From assembly GCA_031769625.1 (NCBI GenBank), contig JAUIMM010000484.1:5387501-5451500 (forward strand): a stretch of 64,000 nt of DNA, given 5' to 3'. Source of the DNA: Taudactylus pleione (lineage: Eukaryota; Chordata; Amphibia; Anura; Myobatrachidae). How positions within the stretch are numbered: position 1 is the first letter of the stretch; every line of letters begins with the position of its first letter. This document shows, one piece after another, positions 51,131 through 64,000 of the stretch. The notes beneath the pieces are model-generated. The model was given only the letters and a program-made list of their open reading frames with translations, had not been told where the DNA came from and searched no databases. Position numbers and translations under genes: made by a program.

Positions 51131-53199
51131 GGGTGTGCAGTCCAGAAATCTTTCCCATATACTCCATTTAATGTGCTTTATTGCACACCTGAGGGAAAGG
51201 AGATGCCCTCAGTCTGGATTACCACCCCTACCTTATTGGTTTAAAAGCATGGAGTCTTGTAATGAATATGCACAGTAGTAATAGGCACAATTCTAGGTAA
51301 GTCCTACAAGTTTTATCTATTGTAGTGCAACTTTGGTTCATTTTTGGGGTGTGGGTCCCCCTGGATTGCCTGTGTTGATCTGTTTCAGGGCACTGCATTA
51401 TAACACATTTTTCTTTTATAACACATTTTAACCCTTCACTGTTTGTTTATTATATATGTACCTCACTTATTATTTTCATTCTTTATATGCAGCAGTAGCT
51501 GCTCCTAACTATCTCTTTCACACTGCACTTTTCTTACTATGGCGGTGCCCTGGGGCGGCTTAGCTGGGCTAGTTTGGGGGTGTCCTGCGCTCTGAATTTG
51601 AATCGTAGTATGTTAGGGACACCCTACAGAGGTTTCCTGGATATGGTGGGTAGGCCCATAACCTTGGCCAAGATTATGCTAAAAACCTCTATTGATTGCA
51701 AAATTTTATTGCATTTATATATTATTAATAATTTGGAGTTGTGCACCTTAGATTTGTCTGTTTTTGTGCCTGCAATTTGTCTCATCAGGTAGCACCTCCC
51801 ATTATATATATATATATATATTCAGGGTGTGCAGTCCAGAAATCTTTCCCATATACTCCATTTAATGTGCTTTATTGCACACCTGAGGGAAAGGAGATGC
51901 CCTCAGTCTGGATTAGCACCCCTACATTGTTTGTTTAAAAGCATGGAGTCTTGTAATGAATATGCACACTAGTAATAGGCACAATTCTAGGTAAGTCCTA
52001 CAAGTTTTATATACTGTAGTGCAACTTTGGTTCATTTTTGGGGTGTGGGTCCCCCTGGATTGCCTGTGTTGATCTGTTTCAGGGCACTGCATTATAACAC
52101 TTTTTTCTTTTATAACACATTTTAACCCTTCACTGTTTGTTTATTATATATGTACCTCACTTTTTAGTTTCATTCTTTATATGCAGCAGTAGCTGCTCCT
52201 AACTATCTCTTTCACACTGCACTTTTCTTGCTATGGCGGTGCCCTGGGGCGGCTTAGTTGGGCTAGTTTTGGGGTGTCCTGCTCTCTGAATTTGAATTGT
52301 AGTATGTTAGGGACCTACCCTACAGAGGTTACCTGGATATGGTGGGTAGGCCCATAACCTTGGCCAAGATTATGCTAAAAACCTCTATTGATTGCAAAAT
52401 TTTATTGCATTTATATATTATTAATAATTTGGAGTTGTGCACCTGAGATTCGTCTGTTTTTGTGCCTGCAATTTGTCTCATCAGGTAGCACCTCCCATTA
52501 TATATATATATATATATATATATATTCAGGGTGTGCAGTCCAGAAATCTTCCCATATACTCCATTTAATGTGCTTTATTGCACCCCTGAGGGAAAGGAGA
52601 CGCCCTCAGTCTGGATTAGCACCCCTACCTTATTGGTTTAAAAGCATGGAGTCTTGTAATGAATATACATACTAGTAATAGGCACAATTCTAGGTAAGTC
52701 CTACAAGTTTTATATACTGTAGTGCAACTTTGGTTAATTTCTGGGGTGTGGATCCCCCTGGATTGCCTGTGTTGATCTGTTTCAGGGTACTGCATTATAA
52801 CACATTTTTCTTTTATAACACATTTTAACCCTTCACTGTTTGTTTATTATATATGTACCTCACTTTTTATTTTCATTCTTTATATGCAGCAGTAGCTGCC
52901 CTTAACTATCTCTTTCACACTGCACTTTTCTTACTATGGCGGTGCCCTGGGGTGGCTTAGCTGGGCTAGTTTGGGGGTGTCCTGCTCTCTGAATTTGAAT
53001 TGTAGTATGTTAGGGACCTACCCTACAGAGGTTACCTGGATATGGTGGGTAGGCCCATAACCTTGGCCAAGATTATGCTAAAAACCTCAATTGATTGCAA
53101 AATTTTATTGCATTTATATATTATTAATAATTTGGAGTTGTGCACCTGAGATTTGTCTGTTTTTGTGCCTGCAATTTGACTCATCAGGTAGCACCTCCC

Positions 53200-53233
<34 letters not shown>

Positions 53234-53907
53234 GGGTGTGCAGTCCAGAAATCTTTCCCATATACTCCATTTAATGTGCTTTATTGCACACCTGAGGGAA
53301 AGGAGATGCCCTCAGTCTGGATTAGCACCCCTACCTTATTGGTTTAAAATCATGGAGTCTTGTAATGAATATGCACACTAATAATAGGCACAATTCTAGG
53401 TAAGTCCTACAAGTTTTATATATTGCAGTGCAACTTTGGTTCATTTTTGGGGTGTGGGTCCCCCTGGATTGCCTGTGTTGATCTGTTTCAGGGCACTGCA
53501 TTATAACACATTTTTCTTTTATAACACATTTTAACCCTTCACTCTTTGTTTATTATATATGTACCTCACTTATTATTTTCATTCTTTATATGCAGCAGTA
53601 GCTGCTCCTAACTATCTCTTTCACACTGCACTTTTCTTACTATGGCGGTGCCCTGGGGTGGCTTAGCTGGCCTAGTTTGGGGGTGTCCTGCTCTCTGAAT
53701 TTGAATTGTAGTATGTTAGGGACCTACCCTACAGAGGTTACCTGGATATGGTGGGTAGGTCCATAACCTTGGCCAAGATTATGCTAAAAACCTCTATTGA
53801 TTGCAAAATTTTATTGCATTTAGATATTATTAATAATTTGGAGTTGTGCCCCTGAGATTTGTCTGTTTTTGTGCCTGCAATTTGTCTCATCAGGTAGCAC
53901 CTCCCAT

Positions 53908-53945
<38 letters not shown>

Positions 53946-54616
53946 CAGGGTGTGCAGTCCAGAAATCTTCCCATATACTCCATTTAATGTGCTTTATTGC
54001 ACCCCTGAGGGAAAGGAGACGCCCTCAGACTGGATTAGCACCCCTACCTTATTGGTTTATAAGCATGGAGTCTTGTAATGAATATACACACTAGTAATAG
54101 GTACAATTCTAGGTAAGTCCTACAAGTTTTATATACTGTAGTGCAACTTTGGTTAATTTCTGGGGTGTGGGTCCCCCTGGATTGCCTGTGTTGATCTGTT
54201 TCAGGGCACTGCATTATAACACATTTTTCTTTTATAACACATTTTAACCCTTCACTGTTTGTTTATTATATATGTACCTCACTTATTATTTTCATTCTTT
54301 ATATGCAGCAGTCGCTGCTCCTAACTATCTCTATCACACTGCACTTTTCTTACTATGGCGGTGCCCTGGGGCGGCTTAGTTGGGCTAGTTTGGGAGTGTC
54401 CTGCGCTCTGAATTTGAATCGTAGTATGTTAGGGACACCCTACAGATGTTACCTGGATATGGTGGGTAGGCCCATAAATTTGGCCAAGATTATGCTAAAA
54501 ACCTCTATTGATTGCAAAATTTTATTGCATTTATATATTATTAATAATTTGGAGTTGTGCACCTGAGATTTGTCTGTTTTTGTGCCTGCAATTTGTCTCT
54601 TCAGGTAGCACCTCCC

Positions 54617-54664
<48 letters not shown>

Positions 54665-55336
54665 GGGTGTGCAGTCCAGAAATCTTTCCCATATACTCCA
54701 TTTAATGTGCTTTATTGCACACCTGAGGGAAATGAGATGCCCTCAGTCTGGATTAGCACCCCTACATTGTTGGTTTAAAAGCATGGAGTCTTGTAATGAA
54801 TATGCACACTAGTAATAGGCACAATTCTAGGTAAGTCCTACAAGTTTTATATACTGTAGTGCAACTTTGGTTCATTTTTGGGGTGTGGGTCCCCCTGGAT
54901 TGCCTGTGTTGATCTGTTTCAGGGCACTGCATTATAACACATTTTTCTTTTATAACACATTTTAACCCTTCACTGTTTGTTTATTATATATGTACCTCAC
55001 TTTTTAGTTTCATTCTTTATATGCAGCAGTAGCTGCTCCTAACTATCTCTTTCACACTGCACTTTTCTTGCAATGGCGGTGCCCTGGGGCGGCTTAGCTG
55101 GGCTAGTTTGGGGGTGTCCTGCTCTCTGAATTTGAATTGTAGTATGTTAGGGACCTACCCTACAGAGGTTACCTGGATATGGTGGGTAGGCCCATAACCT
55201 TGGCCAAGATTATGCTAAAAACCTCTATTGATTGCAAAATTTTATTGCATTTATATATTATTAATAATTTGGAGTTGTGCAAATGAGATTTGTCTGTTTT
55301 TGTGCCTGCAATTTGTCTCATCAGGTAGCACCTCCC

Positions 55337-55372
<36 letters not shown>

Positions 55373-56036
55373 GGGTGTGCAGTCCAGAAATCTTTCCCAT
55401 ATACTCCATTTAATGTGCTTTATTGCACACCTGAGGGAAAGGAGACGCCCTCAGTCTGGATTAGCACCCCTACCTTATTGGTTTAAAAGCATGAAGTCTT
55501 GTAATGAACATACACACTAGTAATAGGCACAATTCTAGGTAAGTCCTGCAAGTTTTATATACTGTAGTGCAACTTTGGTTTATTTTTGGGGTGTGGGTCC
55601 CCCTGGATTGCCTGTGTTGATCTGTTTCAGGGCACTGCATTATAACACATTTTTCTTTTATAACACATTTTAAACCTTCACTGTTTGTTTATTATATATG
55701 TACCTCACTTTTTATTTTCATTCTTTATATGCAGCAGTAGCTGCTCCTAACTATCTCTTTCACACTGCACTTTTCTTACTTTGGCGGTGCCCTGGGGCGG
55801 CTTAGCTGGGCTAGTTTTGGGGTTGTCCTGCTCTCTGAATTTGAATTGTAGTATGTTAGGGACCTACCCTACAGAGGTTACTTGGATATGATGGGTAGGC
55901 CCATAACCTTGGCCAAGATTATGCTAAAAACCTCTTTTGATTGCAAAATTTTATTGCATTTATATATTATTAATAATTTGGAGTTGTGCACCTGAGATTT
56001 GTCTGTTTTTGTGCCTGCAATCAGGTAGCACCTCCC

Positions 56037-56076
<40 letters not shown>

Positions 56077-56620
56077 GGGTGTGCAGTCCAGAAATCTTTC
56101 CCATATACTCCATTTAATGTGCTTTATTGCACACCTGAGGGAAAGGAGACACCCTCAGTCTGGATTAGCACCCCTACCTTATTGGTTTAAAAGCATGGAG
56201 TCTTGTAATGAATATGCACACTAGTAATAGTCACAATTCTAGGTAAGTCCTACAAGTTTTATATACTGTAGAGCAACTTTTGTTCATTTTTGGGGGGTGG
56301 GTCCCCCTGGATTGCCTGTGTTGATCTGTTTCAGGGCACTGCATTATAACACATTTTTCTTTTATAACACATTTTAACCCTTCACTGTTTGTTTATTATA
56401 TATGTATCTCACTTTTTATTTTCATTCTTTATATGCAGCAGTAGCTGCTCCTAACTATCTCTTTCACACTGCACTTTTCTTACTTTGGCGGTGCCCTGGG
56501 GCGGCTTAGCTGGGCTAGTTTGGGGGTGTCCTGCTCTCTGAATTTGAATTGTAGTATGTTAGGGACCTACCCTACAGAGGTTACTTGGATATGATGGGTA
56601 GGCCCATAACCTTGGCCAAG

Positions 56621-56652
<32 letters not shown>

Positions 56653-57104
56653 AAGTTATTTATATAGCGCACAAATATTCCGCAGCGCTTTTACAGAGAA
56701 TATTCGGCCATTCACATCAGTCCCTGCCCCAGTGGAGCTTGCAATCTATATTCCCTACAACATGCACACGCACATACACACAATAGGGGTAATTTTGTTA
56801 GGAGCCAATTAACCTACCAGTATATTTTGGAGTGTGGGAGGAAACCGGAGAACCCGGAGGAAACCCACGCAAGCACAGGGAGAATATACAAACTCCACAC
56901 AGTTAGAGCCGTAGTGGGTATCGAACCAACGACCTCAGTGCTGTGAGGCAGTAATGCTACCATTACACCATCTGTGCTGCCCAAGATTATGCTAAAAACC
57001 TCTTTTGATTGCAAAATTTTATTGCATTTATATATTATTAATAATTTGGAGTTGTGCACCTGAGATTTGTCTGTTTTTGTGCCTGCAATCAGGTAGCACC
57101 TCCC

Positions 57105-57146
<42 letters not shown>

Positions 57147-57819
57147 CAGGGTGTGCAGTCCAGAAATCTTCCCATATACTCCATTTAATGTGCTTTATTG
57201 CACCCCTGAGGGAAAGGAGACGCCCTCTGTCTGGATTAGCACCCCTACCTTATTGGTTTAAAAGCATGGAGTCTTGTAATGAATATACACACTAGTAATA
57301 GGCACAATTCTAGGTAAGTCCTACAAGTTTTATATACTGTAGTGCAACTTTGGTTAATTTCTGGGGAGTGGGTCCCCCTGGATTGCCTGTGTTGATCTGT
57401 TTCAGGGCACTGCATTATAACACATTTTTCTTTTATAACACATTTTAACCCTTCAATCTTTGTTTATTATATATGTACCTCACTTTTTATTTTCATTCTT
57501 TATATGCAGCAGTAGCTGCTCCTAACTATCTCTTTCACACTGCACTTTTCTTACTATGGCGGTGCCCTGGGGCGGCTTAGCTGGGCTAGTTTGGGGGTGT
57601 CCTGTGCTCTGAATTTGAATCTTAGTATGTTAGGGACCTACCCTACAGATGTTACCTGGATATGGTGGGTAGGCCCATAACCTTGGTCAAGATTATGCTA
57701 AAAACCTCTATTGATTGCAAAACTTTATTGCATTTATATATTATTAATAATTTGGAGTTGTGCACCTGAGATTTGTCTGTTTTTGTGCCTGCAATTTGTC
57801 TCATCAGGTAGCACCTCCC

Positions 57820-57862
<43 letters not shown>
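46851..57862. repeat. Higher-order repeat block R3 (15 units, 11.0 kb, with SINE)
   Basis: Units start at 46851, 47555, 48288, 49004, 49715, 50421, 51128, 51822, 52526, 53231, 53945, 54662, 55370, 56074 and 57146. The last eight (51822 onward) follow the order of R1 units 34803-40116, including the ccttag unit, at an offset of about 17.02 kb. The first seven form a new segment. The whole 15-unit block begins again at 57863. The 48288 unit has cacatgag, an ataaata-interrupted TA tract and agaaatatttccc; the 50421 unit has gagccttg. Confidence 0.92.
56622..56982 (-). mobile_element. tRNA-derived SINE, copy 3
   Basis: Same element and same flanks as the other two copies. The only difference I see is one fewer TAA repeat in the tail (ten instead of eleven), giving 361 bp. 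It is 11.01 kb from copy 2, again in the last junction of a higher-order block. Confidence 0.9.
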
Positions 57863-57865
<3 letters not shown>

Positions 57866-58537
57866 GGGTGTGCAGTCCAGAAATCTTTCCCATATACTCC
57901 ATTTAATGTGCTTTATTGCACACCTGAGGGAAAGGAGACGCCCTCAGTCTGGATTACCACCCCTACCTTATTGGTTTAAAAGCATGGAGTCTTGTAATGA
58001 ATATGCACAGTAGTAATAGGCACAATTCTAGGTAAGTCCTACAAGTTTTATCTATTGTAGTGCAACTTTGGTTCATTTTTGGGGTGTGGGTCCCCCTGGA
58101 TTGCCTGTGTTGATCTGTTTCAGGGCACTGCATTATAACACATTTTTCTTTTATAACACATTTTAACCCTTCACTGTTTGTTTATTATATATGTACCTCA
58201 CTTTTTAGTTTCATTCTTTATATGCAGCAGTAGCTGCTCCTAACTATCTCTTTCACACTGCACTTTTCTTGCTATGGCGGTGCCCTGGGGCGGCTTAGTT
58301 GGGCTAGTTTTGGGGTGTCCTGCTCTCTGAATTTGAATTGTAGTATGTTAGGGATCTACCCTACAGAGGTTGCCTGGATATGGTGGGTAGGCCCATAACC
58401 TTGGCCAAGATTATGCTAAAAACCTCTATTGATTGCAAAATTTTATTGCATTTATATATTATTAATAATTTGGAGTTGTGCACCTGAGATTCGTCTGTTT
58501 TTGTGCCTGCAATTTGTCTCATCAGGTAGCACCTCCC

Positions 58538-58571
<34 letters not shown>

Positions 58572-59244
58572 GGGTGTGCAGTCCAGAAATCTTCCCATAT
58601 ACTCCATTTAATGTGCTTTATTGCACCCCTGAGGGAAAGGAGATGCCCTCAGTCTGGATTAGCACCCCTACCTTATTGGTTTAAAAGCATGGAGTCTTGT
58701 AATGAATATACATACTAGTAATAGGCACAATTCTAGGTAAGTCCTACAAGTTTTATATACTGTAGTGCAACTTTGGTTAATTTCTGGGGTGTGGATCCCC
58801 CTGGATTGCCTGTGTTGATCTGTTTCAGGGTACTGCATTATAACACATTTTTCTTTTATAACACATTTTAACCCTTCACTGTTTGTTTATTATATATGTA
58901 CCTCACTTTTTAGTTTCATTCTTTATATGCAGCAGTAGCTGCTCCTAACTATCTCTTTCACACTTCACTTTTCTTGCTATGGCGGTGCCCTGGGGCGGCT
59001 TAGCTGGGCTAGTTTGGGGGTGTCCTGCTCTCTGAATTTGAATTGTAGTATGTTAGGGACCTACCCTACAGAGGTTACCTGGATTTGGTGGGTAGGCCCA
59101 TAACCTTGGCCAAGATTATGCTAAAAACCTCTATTGATTGCAAAATTTTATTGCATTTATATATTATTAATAATTTGGAGTTGTGCACATGAGATTTGTC
59201 TGTTTTTGTGCCTGCAATTTGTCTCATCAGGTAGCACCTCCCAT

Positions 59245-59288
<44 letters not shown>

Positions 59289-59962
59289 GGGTGTGCAGTC
59301 CAGAAATATTTCCCATATACTCCATTTAATGTGCTTTATTGCACACCTGAGGGAAAGGAGATGCCCTCAGTCTGGATTAGCACCCCTACCTTATTGGTTT
59401 AAAATCATGGAGTCTTGTAATGAATATGCACACTAATAATAGGCACAATTCTAGGTAAGTCCTACAAGTTTTATATATTGTAGTGCAACATTGGTTCATT
59501 TTTGGGGTGTGGGTCCCCCTGGATTGCCTGTGTTGATCTGTTTCAGGGCACTGCATTATAACACATTTTTCTTTTATAACACATTTTAACCCTTCACTCT
59601 TTGTTTATTATATATGTACCTCACTTATTATTTTCATTCTTTATATGCAGCAGTAGCTGCTCCTAACTATCTCTTTCACACTGCACTTTTCTTACTATGG
59701 CGGTGCCCTGGGGCGGCTTAGCTGGGCCAGTTTGGGGGTGTCCTGCTCTCTGAATTTGAATTGTAGTATGTTAGGGACCTACCCTACAGAGGTTACCTGG
59801 ATATGGTGGGTAGGTCCATAACCTTGGCCAAGATTATGCTAAAAACCTCTATTGATTTCAAAATTTTATTGCATTTAGATATTATTAATAATTTGGAGTT
59901 GTGCCCCTGAGATTTGTCTGTTTTTGTGCCTGCAATTTGTCTCATCAGGTAGCACCTCCCAT

Positions 59963-60008
<46 letters not shown>

Positions 60009-60677
60009 GGGTGTGCAGTCCAGAAATCTTCCCATATACTCCATTTAATGTGCTTTATTGCACCCCTGAGGGAAAGGAGACGCCCTCAGACTGGATTAGC
60101 ACCCCTACCTTATTGGTTTAAAAGCATGGAGTCTTGTAATGAATATACACACTAGTAATAGGTACAATTCTAGGTAAGTCCTACAAGTTTTATATACTGT
60201 AGTGCAACTTTGGTTAATTTCTGGGGTGTGGGTCCCCCTGGATTGCCTGTGTTGATCTGTTTCAGGGCACTGCATTATAACACATTTTTCTTTTATAACA
60301 CATTTTAACCCTTCACTGTTTGTTTATTATATATGTACCTCACTTATTATTTTCATTCTTTATATGCAGCAGTCGCTGCTCCTAACTATCTCTTTCACAC
60401 TGCACTTTTCTTACTATGGCGGTGCCCTGGGGCGGCTTAGCTGGGCTAGTTTGGGGGTGTCCTGCGCTTTGAATTTGAATCGTAGTATGTTAGGGACACC
60501 CTACAGAGGTTACCTGGATATGGTGGGTAGGCCCATAACCTTGGCCAAGAATATGCTGAAAACCTCTATTGATTGCAAAATTTTATTGCATTTATATATT
60601 ATTAATAATTTGGAGTTTTGCACCTTAGATTTGTCTGTTTTTGTGCCTGCAATTTGTCTCTTCAGGTAGCACCTCCC

Positions 60678-60711
<34 letters not shown>

Positions 60712-61383
60712 GGGTGTGCAGTCCAGAAATCTTTCCCATATACTCCATTTAATGTGCTTTATTGCACACCTGAGGGAAAGGAGATGCCCTCAGTCTGGAT
60801 TAGCACCCCTACATTGTTGGTTTAAAAGCATGGAGTCTTGTAATGAATATGCACACTAGTAATAGGCACAATTCTAGGTAAGTCCTACAAGTTTTATATA
60901 CTGTAGTGCAACTTTGGTTCATTTTTGGGGTGTGGGTCCCCCTGGATTGCCTGTGTTGATCTGTTTCAGGGCACTGCATTATAACACATTTTTCTTTTAT
61001 AACACATTTTAACCATTCACTGTTTGTTTATTATATATGTACCTCACTTTTTAGTTTCATTCTTTATATGCAGCAGTAGCTGCTCCTAACTATCTCTTTC
61101 ACACTGCACTTTTCTTGCTATGGCGGTGCCCTGGGGCGGCTTAGCTGGGCTAGTTTGGGGGTGTCCTGCTCTCTGAATTTGAATTGTAGTATGTTAGGGA
61201 CCTACCCTACAGAGGTTACCTGGATATGGTGGGTAGGCCCATAACCTTGGCCAAGATTATGCTAAAAACCTCTATTGATTGCAAAATTTTATTGCATTTA
61301 TATATTATTAATAATTTGGAGTTGTGCACCTGAGATTTGTCTGTTTTTGTGCCTGCAATTTGTCTCATCAGGTAGCACCTCCC

Positions 61384-61419
<36 letters not shown>

Positions 61420-62090
61420 GGGTGTGCAGTCCAGAAATCTTCCCATATACTCCATTTAATGTGCTTTATTGCACCCCTGAGGGAAAGGAGACGCCCTCAG
61501 TCTGGATTAGCACCCCTACCTTATTGGTTTAAAAGCATGGAGCCTTGTAATGAATATACACACTAGTAATAGGCACAATTCTAGGTAAGTCCTACAAGTT
61601 TTATATACTGTAGTGCAACTTTGGTTAATTTCTGGGGTGTGGGTCCCCCTGGATTGCCTGTGTTGATCTGTTTCAGGGCACTGCATTATAACACATTTTT
61701 CTTTTATAACACATTTTAACCCTTCACTGTTTGTTTAGTATATATGTACCTCACTTTTTATTTTCATTCTTTATATGCAGCAGTAGCTGCTCCTAACTAT
61801 GTCTTTCACACTGCACTTTTCTTACTATGGCGGTGCCCTGGGGCAGCTTAGCTGGGCTAGTTTGGGGGTGTCCTGCGCTCTGAATTTGAATCGTAGTATG
61901 TTAGGGACCTACCCTACAGAGGTTACCTGGATATGGTGGGTAGGCCCATAACCTTGGAAAAGATTATGCTAAAAACCTCTATTGATTGCAAAATTTTATT
62001 GCATTTATATATTATTAATAATTTGGAGTTGTGCACCTGAGATTTGTCTGTTTTTGTGCCTGCAATTTGACTCATCAGGTAGCACCTCCC

Positions 62091-62124
<34 letters not shown>

Positions 62125-62788
62125 GGGTGTGCAGTCCAGAAATCTTTCCCATATACTCCATTTAATGTGCTTTATTGCACACCTGAGGGAAAGGAGACGC
62201 CCTCAGTCTGGATTAGCACCCCTACCTTATTGGTTTAAAAGCATGAAGTCTTGTAATGAACATACACACTAGTAATAGGCACAATTCTAGGTAAGTCCTG
62301 CAAGTTTTATATACTGTAGTGCAACTTTGGTTTATTTTTGGGGTGTGGGTCCCCCTGGATTGCCTGTGTTGATCTGTTTCAGGGCACTGCATTATAACAC
62401 ATTTTTCTTTTATAACACATTTTAAACCTTCACTGTTTGTTTATTATATATGTACCTCACTTTTTATTTTCATTCTTTATATGCAGCAGTAGCTGCTCCT
62501 AACTATCTCTTTCACACTGCACTTTTCTTACTTTGGCGGTGCCCTGGTGCGGCTTAGCTGGGCTAGTTTTGGGGTTGTCCTGCTCTCTGAATTTGAATTG
62601 TAGTATGTTAGGGACCTACCCTACAGAGGTTACTTGGATATGATGGGTAGGCCCATAACCTTGGCCAAGATTATGCTAAAAACCTCTTTTGATTGCAAAA
62701 TTTTATTGCATTTATATATTATTAATAATTTGGAGTTGTGCACCTGAGATTTGTCTGTTTTTGTGCCTGCAATCAGGTAGCACCTCCC

Positions 62789-62830
<42 letters not shown>

Positions 62831-63502
62831 GGGTGTGCAGTCCAGAAATCTTTCCCATATACTCCATTTAATGTGCTTTATTGCACACCTGAGGGAAAGG
62901 AGACACCCTCAGTCTGGATTAGCACCCCTACCTTATTGGTTTAAAAGCATGGAGTCTTGTAATGAATATGCACACTAGTAATAGTCACAATTCTAGGTAA
63001 GTCCTACAAGTTTTATATACTGTAGTGCAACTTTGGTTCATTTTTGGGGGGTGGGTCCCCCTGGATTGCCTGTGTTGATCTGTTTCAGGGCACTGCATTA
63101 TAACACATTTTTCTTTTATAACACATTTTAACCCTTCACTGTTTGTTTATTATATATGTACCTCACTTTTTATTTTCATTCTTTATATGCAGCAGTAGCT
63201 GCTCCTAACTATCTCTTTCACACTGCACTTTTCTTACTATGGCGGTGCCCTGGGGCGGCTTAGCTGGGCTAGTTTGGGGGTGTCCTGCTCTCTGAATTTG
63301 AATTGTAGTATGTTAGGGACCTACCCTACAGAGGTTACCTGGATATGGTGGGTAGGCCCACAACCTTGGCCAAGATTATGCTAAAAACCTCTATTGATTG
63401 CAAAATTTTATTGCATTTATATATTATTAATAATTTTGAGTTGTGCACCTGAGATTCATCTGTTTTTGTGCCTACAATTTGACTCATCAGGTAGCACCTC
63501 CC

Positions 63503-63562
<60 letters not shown>

Positions 63563-64000
63563 GGGTGTGCAGTCCAGAAATCTTTCCCATATACTCCATT
63601 TAATGTGCTTTATTGCACACCTGAGGGAAAGGAGACACCCTCAGTCTGGATTAGCACCCCTACCTTATTGGTTTAAAAGCATGGAGTCTTGTAATGAATA
63701 TACACACTAGTAATAGGCACAATTCTAGGTAAGTCCTACAAGTTTTATATACTGTAGTGCAACTTTGGTTCATTTCTGGGGTGTGGGTCCCCCTGGATTG
63801 CCTGTGTTGATCTGTTTCAGGGCACTGCATTATAACACATTTTTCTTTTAAAACACATTTTAACCCTTCACTGTTTGTTTATTCTATATTTACCTCACTT
63901 TTTATTTTCATTCTTTATATGCAGCAGTAGCTGCTCCTAACTATCTCTTTCACACTGCACTTTTCTTACAATGGCGGTGCACTGGGTCGGCTTAGCTGGG
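57863..64000. repeat. Higher-order repeat block R4 (second copy of R3, partial)
   Basis: Units start at 57863, 58569, 59286, 60006, 60709, 61417, 62122, 62828 and 63560 (cut by the window end). The first six match the first six of R3 at offsets of 10994-11014 bp, with private markers conserved (gggatctacc and ggttgcctgg, cacatgag, gagccttg, ccttggaaaag). At the 62122 unit the match switches: its left part is like 51128, its right part like 38363, 44371 and 55370. The order then continues with a gcaatcagg/gacaccctc unit but no SINE. The last unit has a long TA tract (about 63505-63559). Confidence 0.92.

Noticed and set aside
39605..56982. Three independent SINE insertions at a hotspot
   Set aside because: Shared target duplication, shared flank markers and near-complete identity fit one insertion followed by block duplication much better.
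1..64000. CRISPR-like array
   Set aside because: Period is about 710 bp, there are no short repeat/unique spacer pairs, and the whole unit is repeated. This is a satellite.

Overview
The window is entirely repetitive eukaryotic DNA and I find no host gene in it. About nine tenths is a tandem satellite of roughly 0.70-0.72 kb per unit. I counted 81 copies of its junction motif (the tcagggtgtg that follows each TA tract), and the array runs off both ends of the window. Each unit is a conserved, AT-rich core of about 650-680 bp plus a (TA)n microsatellite of about 19 to 75 bp. A tRNA-derived SINE with a V-SINE-like body and a 3' tail of the kind common in frogs, together with a BED-finger hAT transposon, suggests a vertebrate and most likely an anuran amphibian. 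That assignment is inference from repeat types, not from a gene.

Layout: 1-27243 is the left half of the array, 38 units in blocks of 4, 5, 3, 10 and 16 units, each opened by the same unit type. 27244-32676 is one hAT-superfamily DNA transposon of 5433 bp, inserted inside the TA tract of a single satellite unit, with short inverted termini and 8-bp atatatat flanks. 32677-64000 is the right half of the array, organised as higher-order repeats: an 8-unit block of about 6.0 kb (34.1-40.8 kb, repeated at 40.8-46.9 kb) and a 15-unit block of about 11.0 kb (46.85-57.86 kb, repeated from 57.86 kb to the end). Three SINE copies (39605, 45613, 56622) sit at the same place in the unit with the same target-site duplication, so one insertion was multiplied with the satellite.

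The hAT element carries one transposase gene on the minus strand. It has a BED finger, both aspartates of the catalytic domain and the C-terminal dimerisation motif, but one in-frame TAG (28187-28189) cuts off the last ~102 residues, including the SERVFSAAG motif. On its 5' side are a TATA box (32508-32516, minus), seven ~160-bp tandem repeats each holding a CACGTG palindrome, and GC-rich subterminal palindromes. On its 3' side is a strong 3'-UTR hairpin.

The most informative biology is in the array. Nested higher-order repeats, a co-amplified SINE, paralogous empty sites for the hAT, and chimeric units whose parental types switch across the TA tract together suggest that the TA tracts mark where repeat units recombine. 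All identity statements are by eye; no alignment was run.
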